Source: Tethya wilhelma
Taxonomy: Eukaryota > Porifera > Demospongiae > Tethyida > Tethyidae
DNA: 64,000 bases
Direction of reading: 5' to 3'
NCBI GenBank assembly: GCA_964030475.1
Contig: CAXIPT010000006.1
Coordinates: 2,956,622-3,020,621, forward strand
Shown here: one piece after another, positions 11,252 to 23,421 of the stretch
Position numbering within the stretch: the stretch's first letter is position 1
Layout of the letters: every line of letters starts with the position of its first letter
Position numbers and translations under genes: made by a program
The notes under the pieces: generated by a model
Databases searched by the model: none
What the model was told of the DNA's origin: nothing
Seen by the model: only the letters and a program-made list of their open reading frames with translations

Positions 11252-13339
11252 CTATACCCTAACAACTTCAAAATAAGGTGACCAGTCAGCTTTGTAAGGG
11301 ACATCTAGTGTTCGTTTTGAAACAATTGGGCCCTCAAAGGTACAATGCCATGACGAATACAGATGTGAATTACAATCGATAGACCAGCAATTATGTTCTG
11401 GGTCAAAATGCATAACCACCTCATTATCCTTGTCCTCATGGGCCCACACATATCTCCCTGCAACCTTGTCATTTGTGCGTGTATACACTCCAGCAGCAGC
11501 AGCAAAATGGGACCTGGTTTTTTTTATTAAGAACAATGGCTTGTCCTCATCCTCATATTTTGCAGAAGTTTGAATTAGTTTTAGTTTATCACATCTTTTC
11601 TTGTTTTCACTGGAGGCTTAGCCATAACACTCTCTCGACTTACACCTAGCAAATTTCCATAACAAACCCATACTTTGACATAGTATTCTGTGTCTGGTGT
11701 CAAGCCACTCAGGGTGATCGAGTTGCTTCGTAAAGACTCCATTGACCATTTGTTTCTGGTAGCACCTTTGGCTCGGTAGAGAACTGCTGTAATTGAAGTA
11801 TGTTGTTCTGGAGGCACTAACTTCAGTTCAAGATGAATGCTATTGTGTTGCCTCCACTTAACAGTACTTTCCAATCCAAGACTATGTGGTACTTCAAACA
11901 GTACTGGATTTCCATCTTGGTAGCATGTAATCTTTGTTCCACAGTCCTCTAGTTTTTTAGGCTCTGTGAGAGAAACGATAAATTCGATATTTTCTTGTTC
12001 CTTGTCAGTTGTTTGAGCAAGCTCTATATACAGTTTTACATTTTTTCTCATGCCACTCAAGAGATCCTTATCACGATACCAAGTGAGGTTTGATGGACAA
12101 TCTTGGGTAGCCATTTGGTATTCAGTGGCCATCTTCTTCAGTTGTTCATGTGGATCATTGTTTTGAGGTACATTCAGACAGGCCCTTGATATAAGCTCCC
12201 AATGTGTAAATTTCATTAGTCTTTTCTTCTATCCATGTACTTAAACTTCTATCACAGAAGTTAGATTCATTATGATCTCTTATCATTGACGCGAGAACTT
12301 TTTCTTCTTCTCTACCTCCTCGGACTTTTGGTAAGATCGTAACAATCCTCTTCATTATTTCTGTCTTATGCACAGACACTAGTTGTGAGAACGTGCCAAG
12401 CTGCCTCTTGATGCCCGAGAAGTATTTGCACACTTCTGTTTTCTGCAAATCTGAAGCTTTCATTTCCATTACTTGCAAATCTTCTATTATAGCCTGCACT
12501 TGAGTTACTAGTGAGGCACTGATTTCTCTCACAAGTTTAGCTGCCTTACTATCAAGCTTGCTAAGAGGATAGAGCCATGCTTTTTGAGGGACAACATTTG
12601 TTGGATAATCTCTAGATTTTGTGTCACCTATGATTAGCTCTGGTAGTCGTTTGTACACACTAGAAGCTTCTTGAAAAGTAGTCGGAAGGCTTTCAAGAAT
12701 AATATCACCGATGAACATGCATTGAACTTTGTCTGCTAACTTCTTTTCCTCACCCTTCATTTTTAAGCTACCTTGACCTTCAATGTTAATCGAGGGTATC
12801 TTCTTCACTGCTATCTGCATGCTGCCAGAAATATCTTGAACGTTTTCATTCTCAGACACAGTGTGGTCAAAGATAAAGAATGCTTTAACACCATACTCAA
12901 CACCTACAACTACGTGAGTAGCAATATCCTTGTCAAATATGTCTTTGTGTGTGATCTTGTCTGTTGCCAGGGCATTCATGGTCAGCTGTTCAAAGTGAGA
13001 GGTCATCTGGTATTTTAAAGTGATTCGGGCATCTTTTTCAGATTTGCGATGATTATTGATGTATTTTGCCGATCCAGAGACCTTAACTAAGCCACCCATT
13101 GCACTCAGACTTAATCCTGCTTCTATTTCGAGATTGTCCACTTTACTTTTGACACTATCTTCAGCAATTAGTGTATATGAGCTATCTCGTTTGTGTTGTT
13201 TTTCCAGTGCTTGTTGGATCGTTTCTTTATCCCAGAGGGTGACACCAGTCACAGTCATGTCACTGCGACAGTCGTAAAGCATTCCTAGAAAAAATGGCCT
13301 TCCAAGGCATTGTACTTCTTTCATTTGTTCTGACGACAT
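11252..13339 (-). pseudogene. stonustoxin-domain/FN3 protein with two frame breaks
   Basis: Minus strand; ATG at 13339. The first frame runs to a stop at 12155 (about 394 aa). Its N terminus (GRPFFLGMLYD, then GVTLWD) and length fit the SNTX/neoverrucotoxin family: a MACPF-like perforin-fold domain followed by a helical linker. Many non-venomous animals encode this architecture, so toxicity is not implied. Coding similarity then continues in a second frame (12216 to a stop at 11581) with a fibronectin III-like domain (ITLSGLTPDTEYYVKVWV), and in a third frame (to a stop at 11252) with a small Trp/Tyr-rich domain (GRYVWAHEDKDNEVV). The frames overlap at A-runs near 12165 and 11595. No signal peptide was seen. 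Either a decaying gene, small sequencing indels, or unrecognised splicing; neighbouring 4-kb reading frames are clean. Confidence 0.6.
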
Positions 13340-13546
13340 TTCAATCTGCAACTTTCTAGTAGAATAACCTCAGAGAGGAGTCTTGAACCGTGTAGCTGTC
13401 TAGTGTACATAATGTGACAGCATTGCAATTTATGACTATCATGTGATACAACATAAACACTGGTGGTGCTGCTGGGATTCCGCAAGTCCAATAGTGCGTC
13501 TGATAAAAATTAGCTTACCGCTATGCGTTTCAGCGGTTTTATTTTT

Positions 13547-13559
13547 ACGCATGCGCAGT
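13547..13559. promoter_or_regulatory. ACGCATGCGCAG palindromic (NRF1-like) element
   Basis: ACGCATGCGCAGTGG about 210 bp upstream of the SNTX-like gene start. The core GCATGCGC resembles the NRF1/EWG site. The same core occurs before other genes in the window (37702, 49561, 51126, 52744, 60762). Confidence 0.45.
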
Positions 13560-14166
13560 GGGCATTGTGCACATCAAATTCACGCGTTTATATACCAAAT
13601 TTGACTTTACCTATCGCTTCAGTTGCTTTAAAGCATTGTTTCGGGAGTTGGAAGACGTCGTGGAATCTGTGTTTCACTTTATCCTTGGAAATTCATCCTT
13701 TCCCAACATGCATGCACAATCCATTCCACTTCTAATACATGTAGACTAGTAAAGCCTGTTTACTGACTTCAGTAGTCTGTGTAGATATAATTTATAATCA
13801 ATCAATCAATCAATCACTTTTTATTGTCACCTGCCAAGTAACTAGGCAGCCAGCCCATGTGAGCTTATGAGACATAAAAGAAATAATGTACCTAGCTAGG
13901 TTAAAAAAAAAAAATAAATAAATAAATAAATAAATATTTTATGTGAGTCACTAACTCAGATATTATGATTCAGTGGGCATTACACGCACATCAGTCTCAG
14001 AACAGACTCGTCCCCAGGTACGTGACGAGGCTACAAATTTGTCTGGCAATTCGACTTCACCTATCGCATCAGTGTTGCTTTAGCATTGTTTCGAGAGTTG
14101 GAAGACGTCGTAGAAGCTATGTTCATGTTTTACCCTCACCCTTTCCCAACATGCACAATCCATTCC
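13556..14166 (+). repeat. two diverged direct repeats (~180 bp)
   Basis: CAGTGGGCAT..ACCTATCGC..TAGCATTGTTTCG.GAGTTGGAAGACGTCGT..CTTTCCCAACATGCA..CAATCCATTCCA occurs at 13556-13730 and again at 13972-14166. No gene explains it; (AATC)n and (AAAT)n runs at 13798-13815 and 13901-13937 lie between. Remainder of 13340-14430: nothing else seen. Confidence 0.7.
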
Positions 14167-14430
14167 ACCAATAAAGTCTTATTTTGAATTTTGTGAGTCA
14201 AATATATGAGTGATCTCCAAAGATACAATAAAATATGTAGATATGTTCTATATATATATAGTTGATTTGTGATTTGAGATCATTTGATAACCGTTTGTGG
14301 TCAAGTTTGCTCCGATCAGCACAATATAAAACTGATTGATTCATTATAAGTCACTGAAGTTATATACCGGCTTGAAAGTTCATGATCCGCCAAAAGATTG
14401 TCAATGATATTGATGTATTGGTGCTCTCTA

Positions 14431-17400
14431 TCACAACCAAACAACTTTTGGAAGAGGCATGTGAAACTTTGGGATTTGAATTCTGAATGATTCACCTGCA
14501 AAAATTGTACCGTGCATGCATAAGTTCACGTGCATGCGATGCATCAATGATGGGGACTAAATAGAGAGTAAAACGGCGGGAAATTTTGAATAGAACTAGT
14601 CACTCAGAGCCTGGCAAAATGAAACATGTAGCAATGAGCTGCTAAAAGCTGAACAGACTCCAGAGACCATTCTCAGAGCAAGAAAAAGGTACAAAAATAG
14701 CCTTGACCATACATGCATGTAGCCTCTATAAAATCATGCTAGCTAGCTAACAGCAAAGTACTGTCATGATAACAAAGTATGAAATAGTTCATGTAGGGCA
14801 AACTAACAAGAAAGAAACAAAACTGACATACTCAACTGAACCCACCTCCTCTTCTGCTACTGCTGAGATATCTCATGTTGTAATGTCCCTCCATAGTGCA
14901 CCACTCCTCCCCAATGAACCTGGTGCAGCTGGCATATTGGTGCACATGGCCGGGAGAGAAGACAGGGGTCTCTCCAATGACCCCCTCGCCATTCACCACC
15001 TCCTCCTTCCCACTGGCGTAACGAATCACCCAATGACGAGACTCCAGCATGCAAGTGTCTGTGCATGTACATCATGCAATATACAACACAAGAAAAGGGT
15101 ATGTGTACATATGAATGAGTTAATTGATGTTTCTATAGCAATAATGAGACAGGGTGGTATTGTAGCACTTAAAAGACGATTCACTGCTTTTTGTTTCAAA
15201 AAGTTGGTTGAGACCTAAGTATTACAGTATGTAGCTAATGTAAATAGACCAAGATCTGCTAGTTTGAAAGATGCATATATAGAGCAGAAACAGGTCTGGT
15301 TGATGCTTGTGTGAACAGTAACTGTGTGATTCACGTTCATGACATAATCTTTCAAACTAAGGATGATTACGTGTTGCTGATGAGCACACTTTCAGACATA
15401 CTTAAGTACTTCTATGTTGCACTATAAACATGTAGGCTATTTATGATTGCACCCATAGAAGACTCAATTGTGTGTATATTGTTTCTGATCCCTCCCTTAA
15501 CTGAAGAATGAAGTCAAGGGAGTGGTTCACCAGTACATACACACTGCTACCACTACAGATACGTGTAGCTTCTACTAGCCTCGTTCCCAGGCTCCTCTCT
15601 CACAAATATTTTCTTTGTGAAGAAGGGAAGGCATGGAAACAAGGATAAGGAATGCCTCTGAGCGCCAGGCAATTAAGCAAAGGGTTGTTCCATGCTCTTA
15701 GCAAATGATATTATCATATAACGTGTAATCACCATGGTAGCACAAACAACACACCTGCCTTGGGGGCATCTTCATGCATCTTTATGCTGTAAAAAAGATA
15801 CAAAGCACTAGTACATGTAACACTAGTACATGTGACTACAAAAAAACAAACAAAAAAACTTGCATGCTGTGATGTTAAAGTTTATGCTTGATCATCGTAA
15901 CTCACGTGATCCAGTATGCGTACGCTCCCCCTTTTAGGAGGGCCTGGAGAACGTATGTGAAATACAAGGGATTGAAGCCAGTACTGAATCCATGGGTTGG
16001 ATCCAATGCTGTTCCCACACGAACTGAAAAATGGCCAGTTGTTGCTATGCAACTGGGATGCTGATAGAATCTACAGTACAAAAATACAAGATGGTATGTT
16101 ATTAACTGGTTTTGCTTATTACTCGCATAGCTGCAGCAACAAGCAAAGTGGGGTGGACCTGGTTTAGTAGCTAGAGTAACAATGGTAGGTCACACTACAC
16201 ATGCATGACTCAGAGTCACATGTGTATGTTGTGACCACAGCCACATGACTCTCACATGATATGTCACAATGCTGAATACCAACATATGGTCACATGGTGG
16301 TCACATGACATCATGTGACTGTTAGTATACCTGAGTATAACAGGAGAAAGTTTGTTGACCACAGGATAGTAGGGAAGGGCTTTAGCACAATCCATTAGCC
16401 AATCTTTAAAACACTTAGCTGTAAAAAAACATTAGATTTTTGTTCATTTATAGAGCTATAATACTTGTATGGGTACGAACATTCTCCAATTAAGCCAAGT
16501 GAAGTGTTTGAAATCAGACGACTGTTTGGAAATTCATCCAGCATACTGATTGGTATTCCATAGTTGTTCCAGTCCTATATGCAAGTAAAAGATTTCATAC
16601 GACATCATTATGACATCATTTTGTATAGGGTCAGCATTTAGTAATGCCTACCAATTTTGTTGCCTGTATAACATGGCCTGGGGGTGTAAATGTACATGTA
16701 TCCTTGGCAAGTAAGAGAAACGGCTTGTTTCCTCCAATTGCCACAAAATGGGGGCTGCACGTACTCTCATGAAATTCCTGAAAGAAGCTGCCACTCTTGA
16801 TCTGTGAACGGTTAAAAGAATTAAAACATGTTTAGCCTTGTTTACTGTCTCTCTCTCACACACACAAACACTTTTGCAAGTGAGAGAGCCTCAATGACAA
16901 GAATGCCAACAATCATGTGTGTGAAATAGTCTCAAACAGGCAAGGAACTAGTTTAGCTAGCATACAGCTTTATACTTAAAGCTCAAAAAATTAATGCTGG
17001 AAAAATTTTGGTAACCACAGATACAATATTGGCTGCAGTTTCCATAACAATAGTGATGAAGATTAAACCAATTCAACAATGAAGAGACTAGAAGAAGGTA
17101 TATACAAGCTACGCCATAACCAGAATGAAGTGAGTTTGGTATCACATGAGATCATTTTATCCAAAATGATCCATTTCTCCTCGTTTGTTTTGGTGACTTA
17201 CCAGTTTCAGTGGGAACAGATAGCAAGTGGACATGTAAGAGTAGAACTGAATGGTGCCCAGGAAGCTGGTCTGTTGGAGATTCTGTCCATCATGAAGTCG
17301 AAGTGAGCACCGATAATCGTTAGGAAATGTGAATCTGAAAGACAGGAGATAATTGTTGATCATGGAATAAATTTACCTCTTCTTTTCTTGGACCTATAGA

Positions 17401-18563
17401 TACAAGGCTAATACACATTGGGAGGGGAGGGGGGTACAGCTTTTTGATCATATTCGTCTCACATACCCTAGTTCTGACTCAGCAGCTGTAATATCCTCCT
17501 CGCTGTTTCCATCTGTTCATTCAAAGACGAATAATGTATAAGTGCATATATTGCTCATGAATCATGTATAATGTCAGCAACTGTATTGCTATAGCAAGGA
17601 AGCAAACCAGGCCTGCCCCACTTTGCCTCATTCCCATTCTTCACGTACACTACATATGTCATTAGGTTTCTGGTATAATAATGAAGAAGGAACCTGGGAG
17701 TGAGGCTGTATTTCCCACTTCTGTCATTGTGTATTGTCTGGAAACAGGGGAAGGACTGGTTTATGCTAAGACTAAGCAAGGAACACTTGTAAATATTATG
17801 TGTTGGAATATAGCATACCTCTGAGTGCTTTTACTAGATTCTTTGATACATCATCTAAAAAAAAAAAAAGATCGGAATTGTACCACTTTAGGGATTAGTT
17901 TGATTCTTGTTAATGGGTACTGGCATGGAAATCTGACCTGTATCAGTTGAAGGGCTGTGTAGGATGAGAAACTCTTCAATCATGTTCCACGCCAGCTTCA
18001 CCTCCGCATAACACTCCCTGTATCGACCATAGTTCATTACCATCTTCATCCACTGGTCAAACCAGTCTGGGCAGTCAGCATCCAACCTGCACCAGATTGG
18101 AGAGCGATCAGAGACTGTGTTTTCTTATAGTTTATGTGAACACAACGCATGATACTGTGCATGAGCTAGTCTTTGAAAGTGAAACCATGTATTTAATGCC
18201 CGGAGATATAATCATCTGGTGTGGGTAGCAATTGTACCTAGCTGCCATTATGATATACTGACCTGTTCAACAACCATACTTGCTTGCAGTGTGCTTTCCA
18301 CAGCTTATTGCAAGTTCCACACCTTATCCTTGCATGCAAGTGCTTGCAAACACGAGTCAATCTGAGAGTGAAAATCACTGAGGTCAAAAGCAATCCAATC
18401 TCGAGTCCATACATTTCAGCATGTCTGAGACAATCACAACTTGTTCAAGACTCATGTTACATTCAATTCAGCTCATGTTCACGTTGCCATACCTTCCAAG
18501 GTCATCGGCATCCAAGAAAATGAGAATATTCTCCAAAGTCTCCCAAGGCAGATCCAGCAACAT
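14431..18563 (-). CDS. FBXO3: FBXO3-like F-box/ApaG protein
   Basis: Thirteen exons (5' to 3'): 18493-18563, 18263-18361, 17938-18086, 17819-17854, 17467-17512, 17202-17334, 16652-16795, 16481-16574, 16331-16418, 15924-16070, 15755-15786, 14846-15058, 14431-14495. Sum 1,317 nt, 438 aa (human FBXO3 is ~470). The N terminus is an F-box (LPWETLENILIFLDADDLG, then a CNKLWKAHCKQVW segment). The middle fits the SMI1/KNR4 (SUKH) region (DYRCSLRLHDGQN). The C-terminal part is an ApaG beta-sandwich (ESRHWVI, GEGVIGETPVFSPG, TMEGHYNMRYL, then IQIPKFHMPLP). F-box proteins bring substrates to an SCF (Skp1-Cullin1) ubiquitin ligase; ApaG is the presumed substrate-binding part. It lacks the acidic C-terminal tail of the vertebrate protein. 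Exon 8 uses a weak donor (GTTCGT) chosen to keep frame; the other boundaries are strong. Confidence 0.88.
15575..15647. repeat. hairpin element related to 1181-1241
   Basis: CTAGCCTCGTTCCCAGGCTC ... GCATGGAAACAAGGATA, an imperfect palindrome in the intron between FBXO3 exons 11 and 12. Confidence 0.45.
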
Positions 18564-18956
18564 TGTTGATACTCTAAATAGTGCACATCATAGTGGTAAT
18601 CTCGTCGAAGTGCGAGTGAGCCCCACCCCACCACTAGCGCAAAATAATAATATTCATCTACTTTGACTACCATATTTGAGAAGTCATATGAGTCAGGTAT
18701 ATTCGTTGCATCACTATTAATATAAAAGCTGAACAAGTATATCTCAAGTCGCAGTAACTGTATTCCCATCCAGTTCAGGTCAATATCATACACCAAAGGT
18801 GAGCTAGATTCTATGTAAGCAGTAAAGTGTTGGTTTAAATTTTTGTGAGAAGGTGTGGCAGGCTTATTGTGTGACAGTTGTGATTCTTAGTAAAGTCTAC
18901 TCTATTTGCAGTTCTCTCATACTTAGTGTGTTCTACATTTCAGGCATTTCAAGAGA
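18564..18956. promoter_or_regulatory. shared intergenic region of two divergent genes
   Basis: 393 bp separate the FBXO3-like start (minus) from the first beta-helix gene (plus). TTTCAG at 18938-18943 just before the ATG at 18957 looks like a splice acceptor, so a 5' UTR intron of the plus gene probably lies here. No clear TATA box seen. Confidence 0.4.
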
Positions 18957-21900
18957 ATGAAACACAAAGAAATCCACATTTGTGGGTTTATGTCTGTTGC
19001 AGTGCTGTTTCTGGCTTGCTCCAGTAGGTCTAGTGCACTCAAACCTATAAATGTGTCTCCAACCGGCAACTGTAGTGGTGTACACACCGGTGATACATTG
19101 GAGAGAGTTTTAAAGTCGCTCAACTCGAGCACACTCCTTAACCTCCTTCCAGGTGTCCACTGCATCACTTCGTACACTCTTGTCACCAATCTAAACTTGA
19201 TTGAGATACAGGGAGGTGAAAAGGCAAGCATTACATGTGCACCAGACAATGGATTGGCTTTTCTGAACGTCAGTAACCTTACTATTGATGGAGTGACTAT
19301 ACAGGGATGCGGACTTGGAAAGGAACTAATTTACGAATTCAAACAAAATGTCACCGCTTTCGGAATCGATTTCTTCTTCACTGGAGATGCCTCTGATGAT
19401 TCCATTGCCATATTGTGTGCCGAATGCAGTGACTTTGCCATGAGAAATTCGATGGTGACTGATACCGATGGACTTGGGTTCCTGGGGATCAATGTTCGGG
19501 GAAATTCAAAAATAGATAACGTACATTTTCTGCGAAATTTCCCCTCAGTTTGTTTTCATGAACAAGTTGGCATCGTTCAAGATGAACAAATCGGTGGTGG
19601 TGCTATTTTCACGTACCACGATTACGAAGAAGTAGACTGTCCAAGTTGTGACAAAAGAACAATGCTATCTGTAGCTAACTCAACCTTTAGCTACAACTCG
19701 TACTGCGGTGTCCAAACTCTTTTTGAAAGCTACTATCGTTACTCGGAAGCAACGGAAGAGTTAAAGTTCTTGCTAGGAGCTGGTGGAGGACTATCTGTGG
19801 TGTATGCTCAGTTTACGTACAAAGTGAATACCACAATCCAAAATTCTTACTTTCAAAACAACACGGCTAAGTATGGTGGGGGCGCTCAAATTCAGCTCTT
19901 TAGTGGTGTGTACGACTCGCACGTTGTTTTCGAAGATTGTCTTTTCACGAAAAATGGACTTGGAGATGACCTCTATTCTAATATCAACTATACATCCTCA
20001 GGTGCAGCACTTAGCATCTTTCTCGATTTCCTTCAGCCCAACTTTAGCACAAATGTGAAACTCAAACCATCCCTTACAAGTGAATCTACCGTGAATGTTA
20101 TTCGTTCGAATTTCACTGAAAATCTCGCCTTTTCTGGTGGTGCTGTTACTATTCTTTCTCTCTTTTCTTCACTCTTTGGAGGAATTATCCAGGACAACAT
20201 CTTATTCGACAAATGTCTCTTTGAAAACAACATTGCAATTATTGGCAGTGCTCTCTATATACAAGAATGGAAGCAAAGTGCTACTCAACGTGGATTAAAT
20301 GTTGATCTAAATGATGTTACGATTCAAGACAACACTGTCTTGGCCCTGTCTTCCATTACCTCTGCCGTTCAAAACTCAGCAGTGATCGAAATTCTGTCAG
20401 TGAATCTTACCATAAGTGGTACATCCGTATTTCAGCACAACCGTGGCACAGGCGTTCGCACTGTAAGTGGAATAATACACTTTAAGGACCATGTGACGTT
20501 TTTGAACAACAGTGCCTCGTATGCCGGTGCTCTTCGTGTGGATAATACTGGAATCATTATTGTCAACAACAATACAAAGTTGATATTCGAGAACAACACT
20601 GGTGCAGTTTACGGTGGTGCGATTGTCGCAAATTTCTTGGCCACTCTTCCTGCGTACGTCCACAACGACTGCTTCTTGTATTTTGGTGTCATTGACATTT
20701 TCTGTTTTGCCGACATAACGCTCAACTGCTCCAATGTAACTGATCTGAACATTAGTGTTATATTCAAAGGGAACACTGCCCCTCTAGGTGGGGTCATGTA
20801 TGGCTCAACTCTGGAAACTTGCCCATGGGCTGGTAAGATAAGAATGGACAACCATCTCAACGAGAGTGTGCACATATTGGAGTATCTAGCCCAACCTGAA
20901 CTATACGGACACGACTATACTCTGTTTCAGTTTGGTGAAGACCAAATACCGAACACCATATCAACGGTCTCAACCCCAACAAATAGGATTGAAATTGAAA
21001 CTAAACATGGCCTTCCTATAAGTAGTTTGCCCGTTGTGCCTGGTCAAAAGTTGGAAATCTACGTGAAGCTTCTTGACCGTTTCAACCAGCTTATACCAGG
21101 TATTATCACATCCAGAGTTTCCAAGCTAGCTGACGATGATCTAAAAGGAGTGGAATCAAGACTTGGTGATTCGAATTACTGGTTTCTTGAAAAACCCAAG
21201 GAGAATGGCACATGGAGCTCACTCAGGACTCCATTGACTGTCACGGGGAATTCAACACAAAACAGCGAATTCAATCTCACTTTGTACGCTATAGATTCCC
21301 TCACACAGACTGAATTTGCGGTCAACCTTACCGACTGTCCACCTGGCTTTACATACGCTAACTCTTCTGCCTGCGTCTGTGACGAGAATATCAATAAGTC
21401 TCGGGGCGCTATAACTTGTGAGTCAAACGGTGAACTATCGGTTTCGAGTGAAATTTGGATAGGCTATGGACCAGATGACTCTGAGCAGCTGGCAATAGTG
21501 GGATGTCAGTACGACTACTGTCAGTCTGGTAAGAAGAAGATTAGACCTCCAAATTTTGATGCTCTGTGTCGTGATGGTTATCACAGAAGTGGAATTGCAT
21601 GTGGCCAGTGTGCTGAAAACTACAGTGTCATCTTTGGTTCTAACCAGTGCCGAAAGTGTACCAGCTTTTGGGTGTTTTATTCACTCATATTCTTACTTCA
21701 AGGAATCTCTGTTATTATTTCCATCTGTTTCCTGCGAATGAACATATCTGAAGGCTACCTCAATGGTGTGCTCTTCTATGCCAATGTCGTGAGCATATAT
21801 CTCCCAGTGTTTTCGTACAGTACGAATTTATCTACTGTGTTTGTGATAGTTTCATGGCTAAATCTAGATTGGGGTATTCCGGCGTGCTTCTATGATGGAA

Positions 21901-22985
21901 TGACTGCTTTGGAGAGCACAGCTTTGGAGTTTTTCTTTCCTCTCTACTTGTACTTCCTCATGGTGTGTATCGTTCTCATTTCAAGACACTCAAAGCGATT
22001 CACAAACTGGTTTGCTCGACACGGATTCTCGGCTGTGAAACTGTTTGCCACTCTTGTTGTAATGACGTATACGAGCTTACTTCAAACTTGTGTGGAGATC
22101 CTTGGTGCAACTCATGTTAGAACATTTGATGGAAAGTTACACTTTCAGTGGACGCGAGATCCGAACCAAGGGTACTTTAGTGGCAAGCACATCCCTCTTG
22201 GTTTACTGGCGATATTGTTGCTAATATTCTTCCTGATCCCTCTTCCATTCTTGCTCATCTTTCCAGTTATTATCTTCAAAGTGAAGTACCTGAGACGCTT
22301 CAAACCAATTTACGATGCCCTCTGGGCCCCTTTTAAACCAGCTTTCCGTTTCTGGGTCGGCCTAAGACTTTTGTTACGAGCGTTTCCCATCATGTTCTTA
22401 TCGTTTCTTACCAATGTTTTGAGTGTGCTGATGCTAGCACTATTTATACTCACTTTATACTGGGTGCAAAGTATAATCCAACCTTTCAGAGGGATAGGGA
22501 GAAATGCTTTTGATAACTTCTTTTTAGCCAACATTCTTGTTTTGGCCATTGGCTACATCTATTTTTATATCTACGTATACAATTTTGACTTGGACGTCAA
22601 ACGAAATGCTGTTCATTTGAATGCTTACACTGAAGGATACTTTTATTCTGTTGTCATGACAGCCTATATTGCATTTGTGCTGATTGTCATTTGGCATCTA
22701 ATGCTACGTTTTCCCAAGCTAAAGAAGCTTCCTTTAGTGCTATTCAAACGACTTCGATCCAAGATGAAGAAGGGTGCGCACTCCAAAGACAAGAAAACCT
22801 TTTCCATAAACTCAGATGCAGATACTAAGACTTATGGTGCAACTGAAAGTGACCTTGTTTTTGACACAGAAAATGACACCACTGAAGATGGAGAAAGTAA
22901 ACAAAGAGCAACCTACTCTGAACTAAGGGAGCCTCTTCTTGAATCAGGCTCTTTGGAACTGACCCCTGCACACCAAACTTTGTAA
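18957..22985 (+). CDS. beta-helix ectodomain, multi-span membrane protein (paralogue 1)
   Basis: Single-exon, 1,342 aa. Signal peptide ~1-27 (FMSVAVLFLACSSRSSA). Residues ~30-780 form repeated short strands with GGA and FxxN motifs (FQNNTAKYGGGAQI, FENNTGAVYGGAIV), the pattern of chlamydial PMP repeats and right-handed beta-helices, with many N-glycosylation sequons. A Cys-rich collar follows (~792-903: CVCDEN, WIGYG, RSGIACGQC, GSNQCRKC). About 9-10 hydrophobic segments (~903-1255) include the family signatures CFYDGMTALES and YDALWAPFKPAFRFWVG. The cytosolic tail has YSELREPLLESG. Inferred to be a plasma-membrane surface receptor or adhesion protein; no ligand or enzyme signature seen. Closest in tail sequence to the paralogue at 32306 (both end LESG..LEL..PAHQT). 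Confidence 0.85.
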   Translation: MKHKEIHICGFMSVAVLFLACSSRSSALKPINVSPTGNCSGVHTGDTLERVLKSLNSSTLLNLLPGVHCITSYTLVTNLNLIEIQGGEKASITCAPDNGLAFLNVSNLTIDGVTIQGCGLGKELIYEFKQNVTAFGIDFFFTGDASDDSIAILCAECSDFAMRNSMVTDTDGLGFLGINVRGNSKIDNVHFLRNFPSVCFHEQVGIVQDEQIGGGAIFTYHDYEEVDCPSCDKRTMLSVANSTFSYNSYCGVQTLFESYYRYSEATEELKFLLGAGGGLSVVYAQFTYKVNTTIQNSYFQNNTAKYGGGAQIQLFSGVYDSHVVFEDCLFTKNGLGDDLYSNINYTSSGAALSIFLDFLQPNFSTNVKLKPSLTSESTVNVIRSNFTENLAFSGGAVTILSLFSSLFGGIIQDNILFDKCLFENNIAIIGSALYIQEWKQSATQRGLNVDLNDVTIQDNTVLALSSITSAVQNSAVIEILSVNLTISGTSVFQHNRGTGVRTVSGIIHFKDHVTFLNNSASYAGALRVDNTGIIIVNNNTKLIFENNTGAVYGGAIVANFLATLPAYVHNDCFLYFGVIDIFCFADITLNCSNVTDLNISVIFKGNTAPLGGVMYGSTLETCPWAGKIRMDNHLNESVHILEYLAQPELYGHDYTLFQFGEDQIPNTISTVSTPTNRIEIETKHGLPISSLPVVPGQKLEIYVKLLDRFNQLIPGIITSRVSKLADDDLKGVESRLGDSNYWFLEKPKENGTWSSLRTPLTVTGNSTQNSEFNLTLYAIDSLTQTEFAVNLTDCPPGFTYANSSACVCDENINKSRGAITCESNGELSVSSEIWIGYGPDDSEQLAIVGCQYDYCQSGKKKIRPPNFDALCRDGYHRSGIACGQCAENYSVIFGSNQCRKCTSFWVFYSLIFLLQGISVIISICFLRMNISEGYLNGVLFYANVVSIYLPVFSYSTNLSTVFVIVSWLNLDWGIPACFYDGMTALESTALEFFFPLYLYFLMVCIVLISRHSKRFTNWFARHGFSAVKLFATLVVMTYTSLLQTCVEILGATHVRTFDGKLHFQWTRDPNQGYFSGKHIPLGLLAILLLIFFLIPLPFLLIFPVIIFKVKYLRRFKPIYDALWAPFKPAFRFWVGLRLLLRAFPIMFLSFLTNVLSVLMLALFILTLYWVQSIIQPFRGIGRNAFDNFFLANILVLAIGYIYFYIYVYNFDLDVKRNAVHLNAYTEGYFYSVVMTAYIAFVLIVIWHLMLRFPKLKKLPLVLFKRLRSKMKKGAHSKDKKTFSINSDADTKTYGATESDLVFDTENDTTEDGESKQRATYSELREPLLESGSLELTPAHQTL

Positions 22986-23169
22986 CTTATTTGGTCACAT
23001 GCAATACACACTATACACCTTTCTGTAGCTCCTTTGATTGTATTCACGAGGTCACATGCAATGTCATTCTTTGATTGTGTATTCATGAGGCCTTACACGT
23101 TCTTGTGGCATTGTGAATTACTTTGTGTGAAGTTGAATTTAATCAGTGTGTTATTTTAGTTGAAAATAC

Positions 23170-23175
23170 AATAAA
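23170..23175 (+). terminator. AATAAA polyadenylation signal
   Basis: 185 bp after the stop of the first beta-helix gene, in the 436-bp region between two convergent paralogues. Confidence 0.55.
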
Positions 23176-23184
23176 ACTCTAACA

Positions 23185-23256
23185 AGTGTGTTATTTTATC
23201 TCCAACATAGAAAATACATAAGTGTGTTATTTTATCTCCAACATAGAAAATACATA
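23185..23256. repeat. exact 36-bp tandem duplication
   Basis: AGTGTGTTATTTTATCTCCA... occurs twice head to tail (23185-23220, 23221-23256). A third diverged partial copy precedes it (about 23145). Confidence 0.9.
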
Positions 23257-23421
23257 ACTATAATAAGAACAATTAATTTTTTGAACATAATTTGATACAA
23301 AACAATACACTAAAACAATGAAGAGTTTAGGCTACATTTGTTTGCAAGGTCGATCTAGTTTAGATTTCATGAAGTAACAACAAAATGTTATGTGCATGCA
23401 TGCATATATATACCTGCATCT

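Noticed and set aside
17555..17779. 74-codon minus frame within the FBXO3-like gene
   Set aside because: The FBXO3 exons close in frame without it, and its phase does not fit the neighbouring exons.
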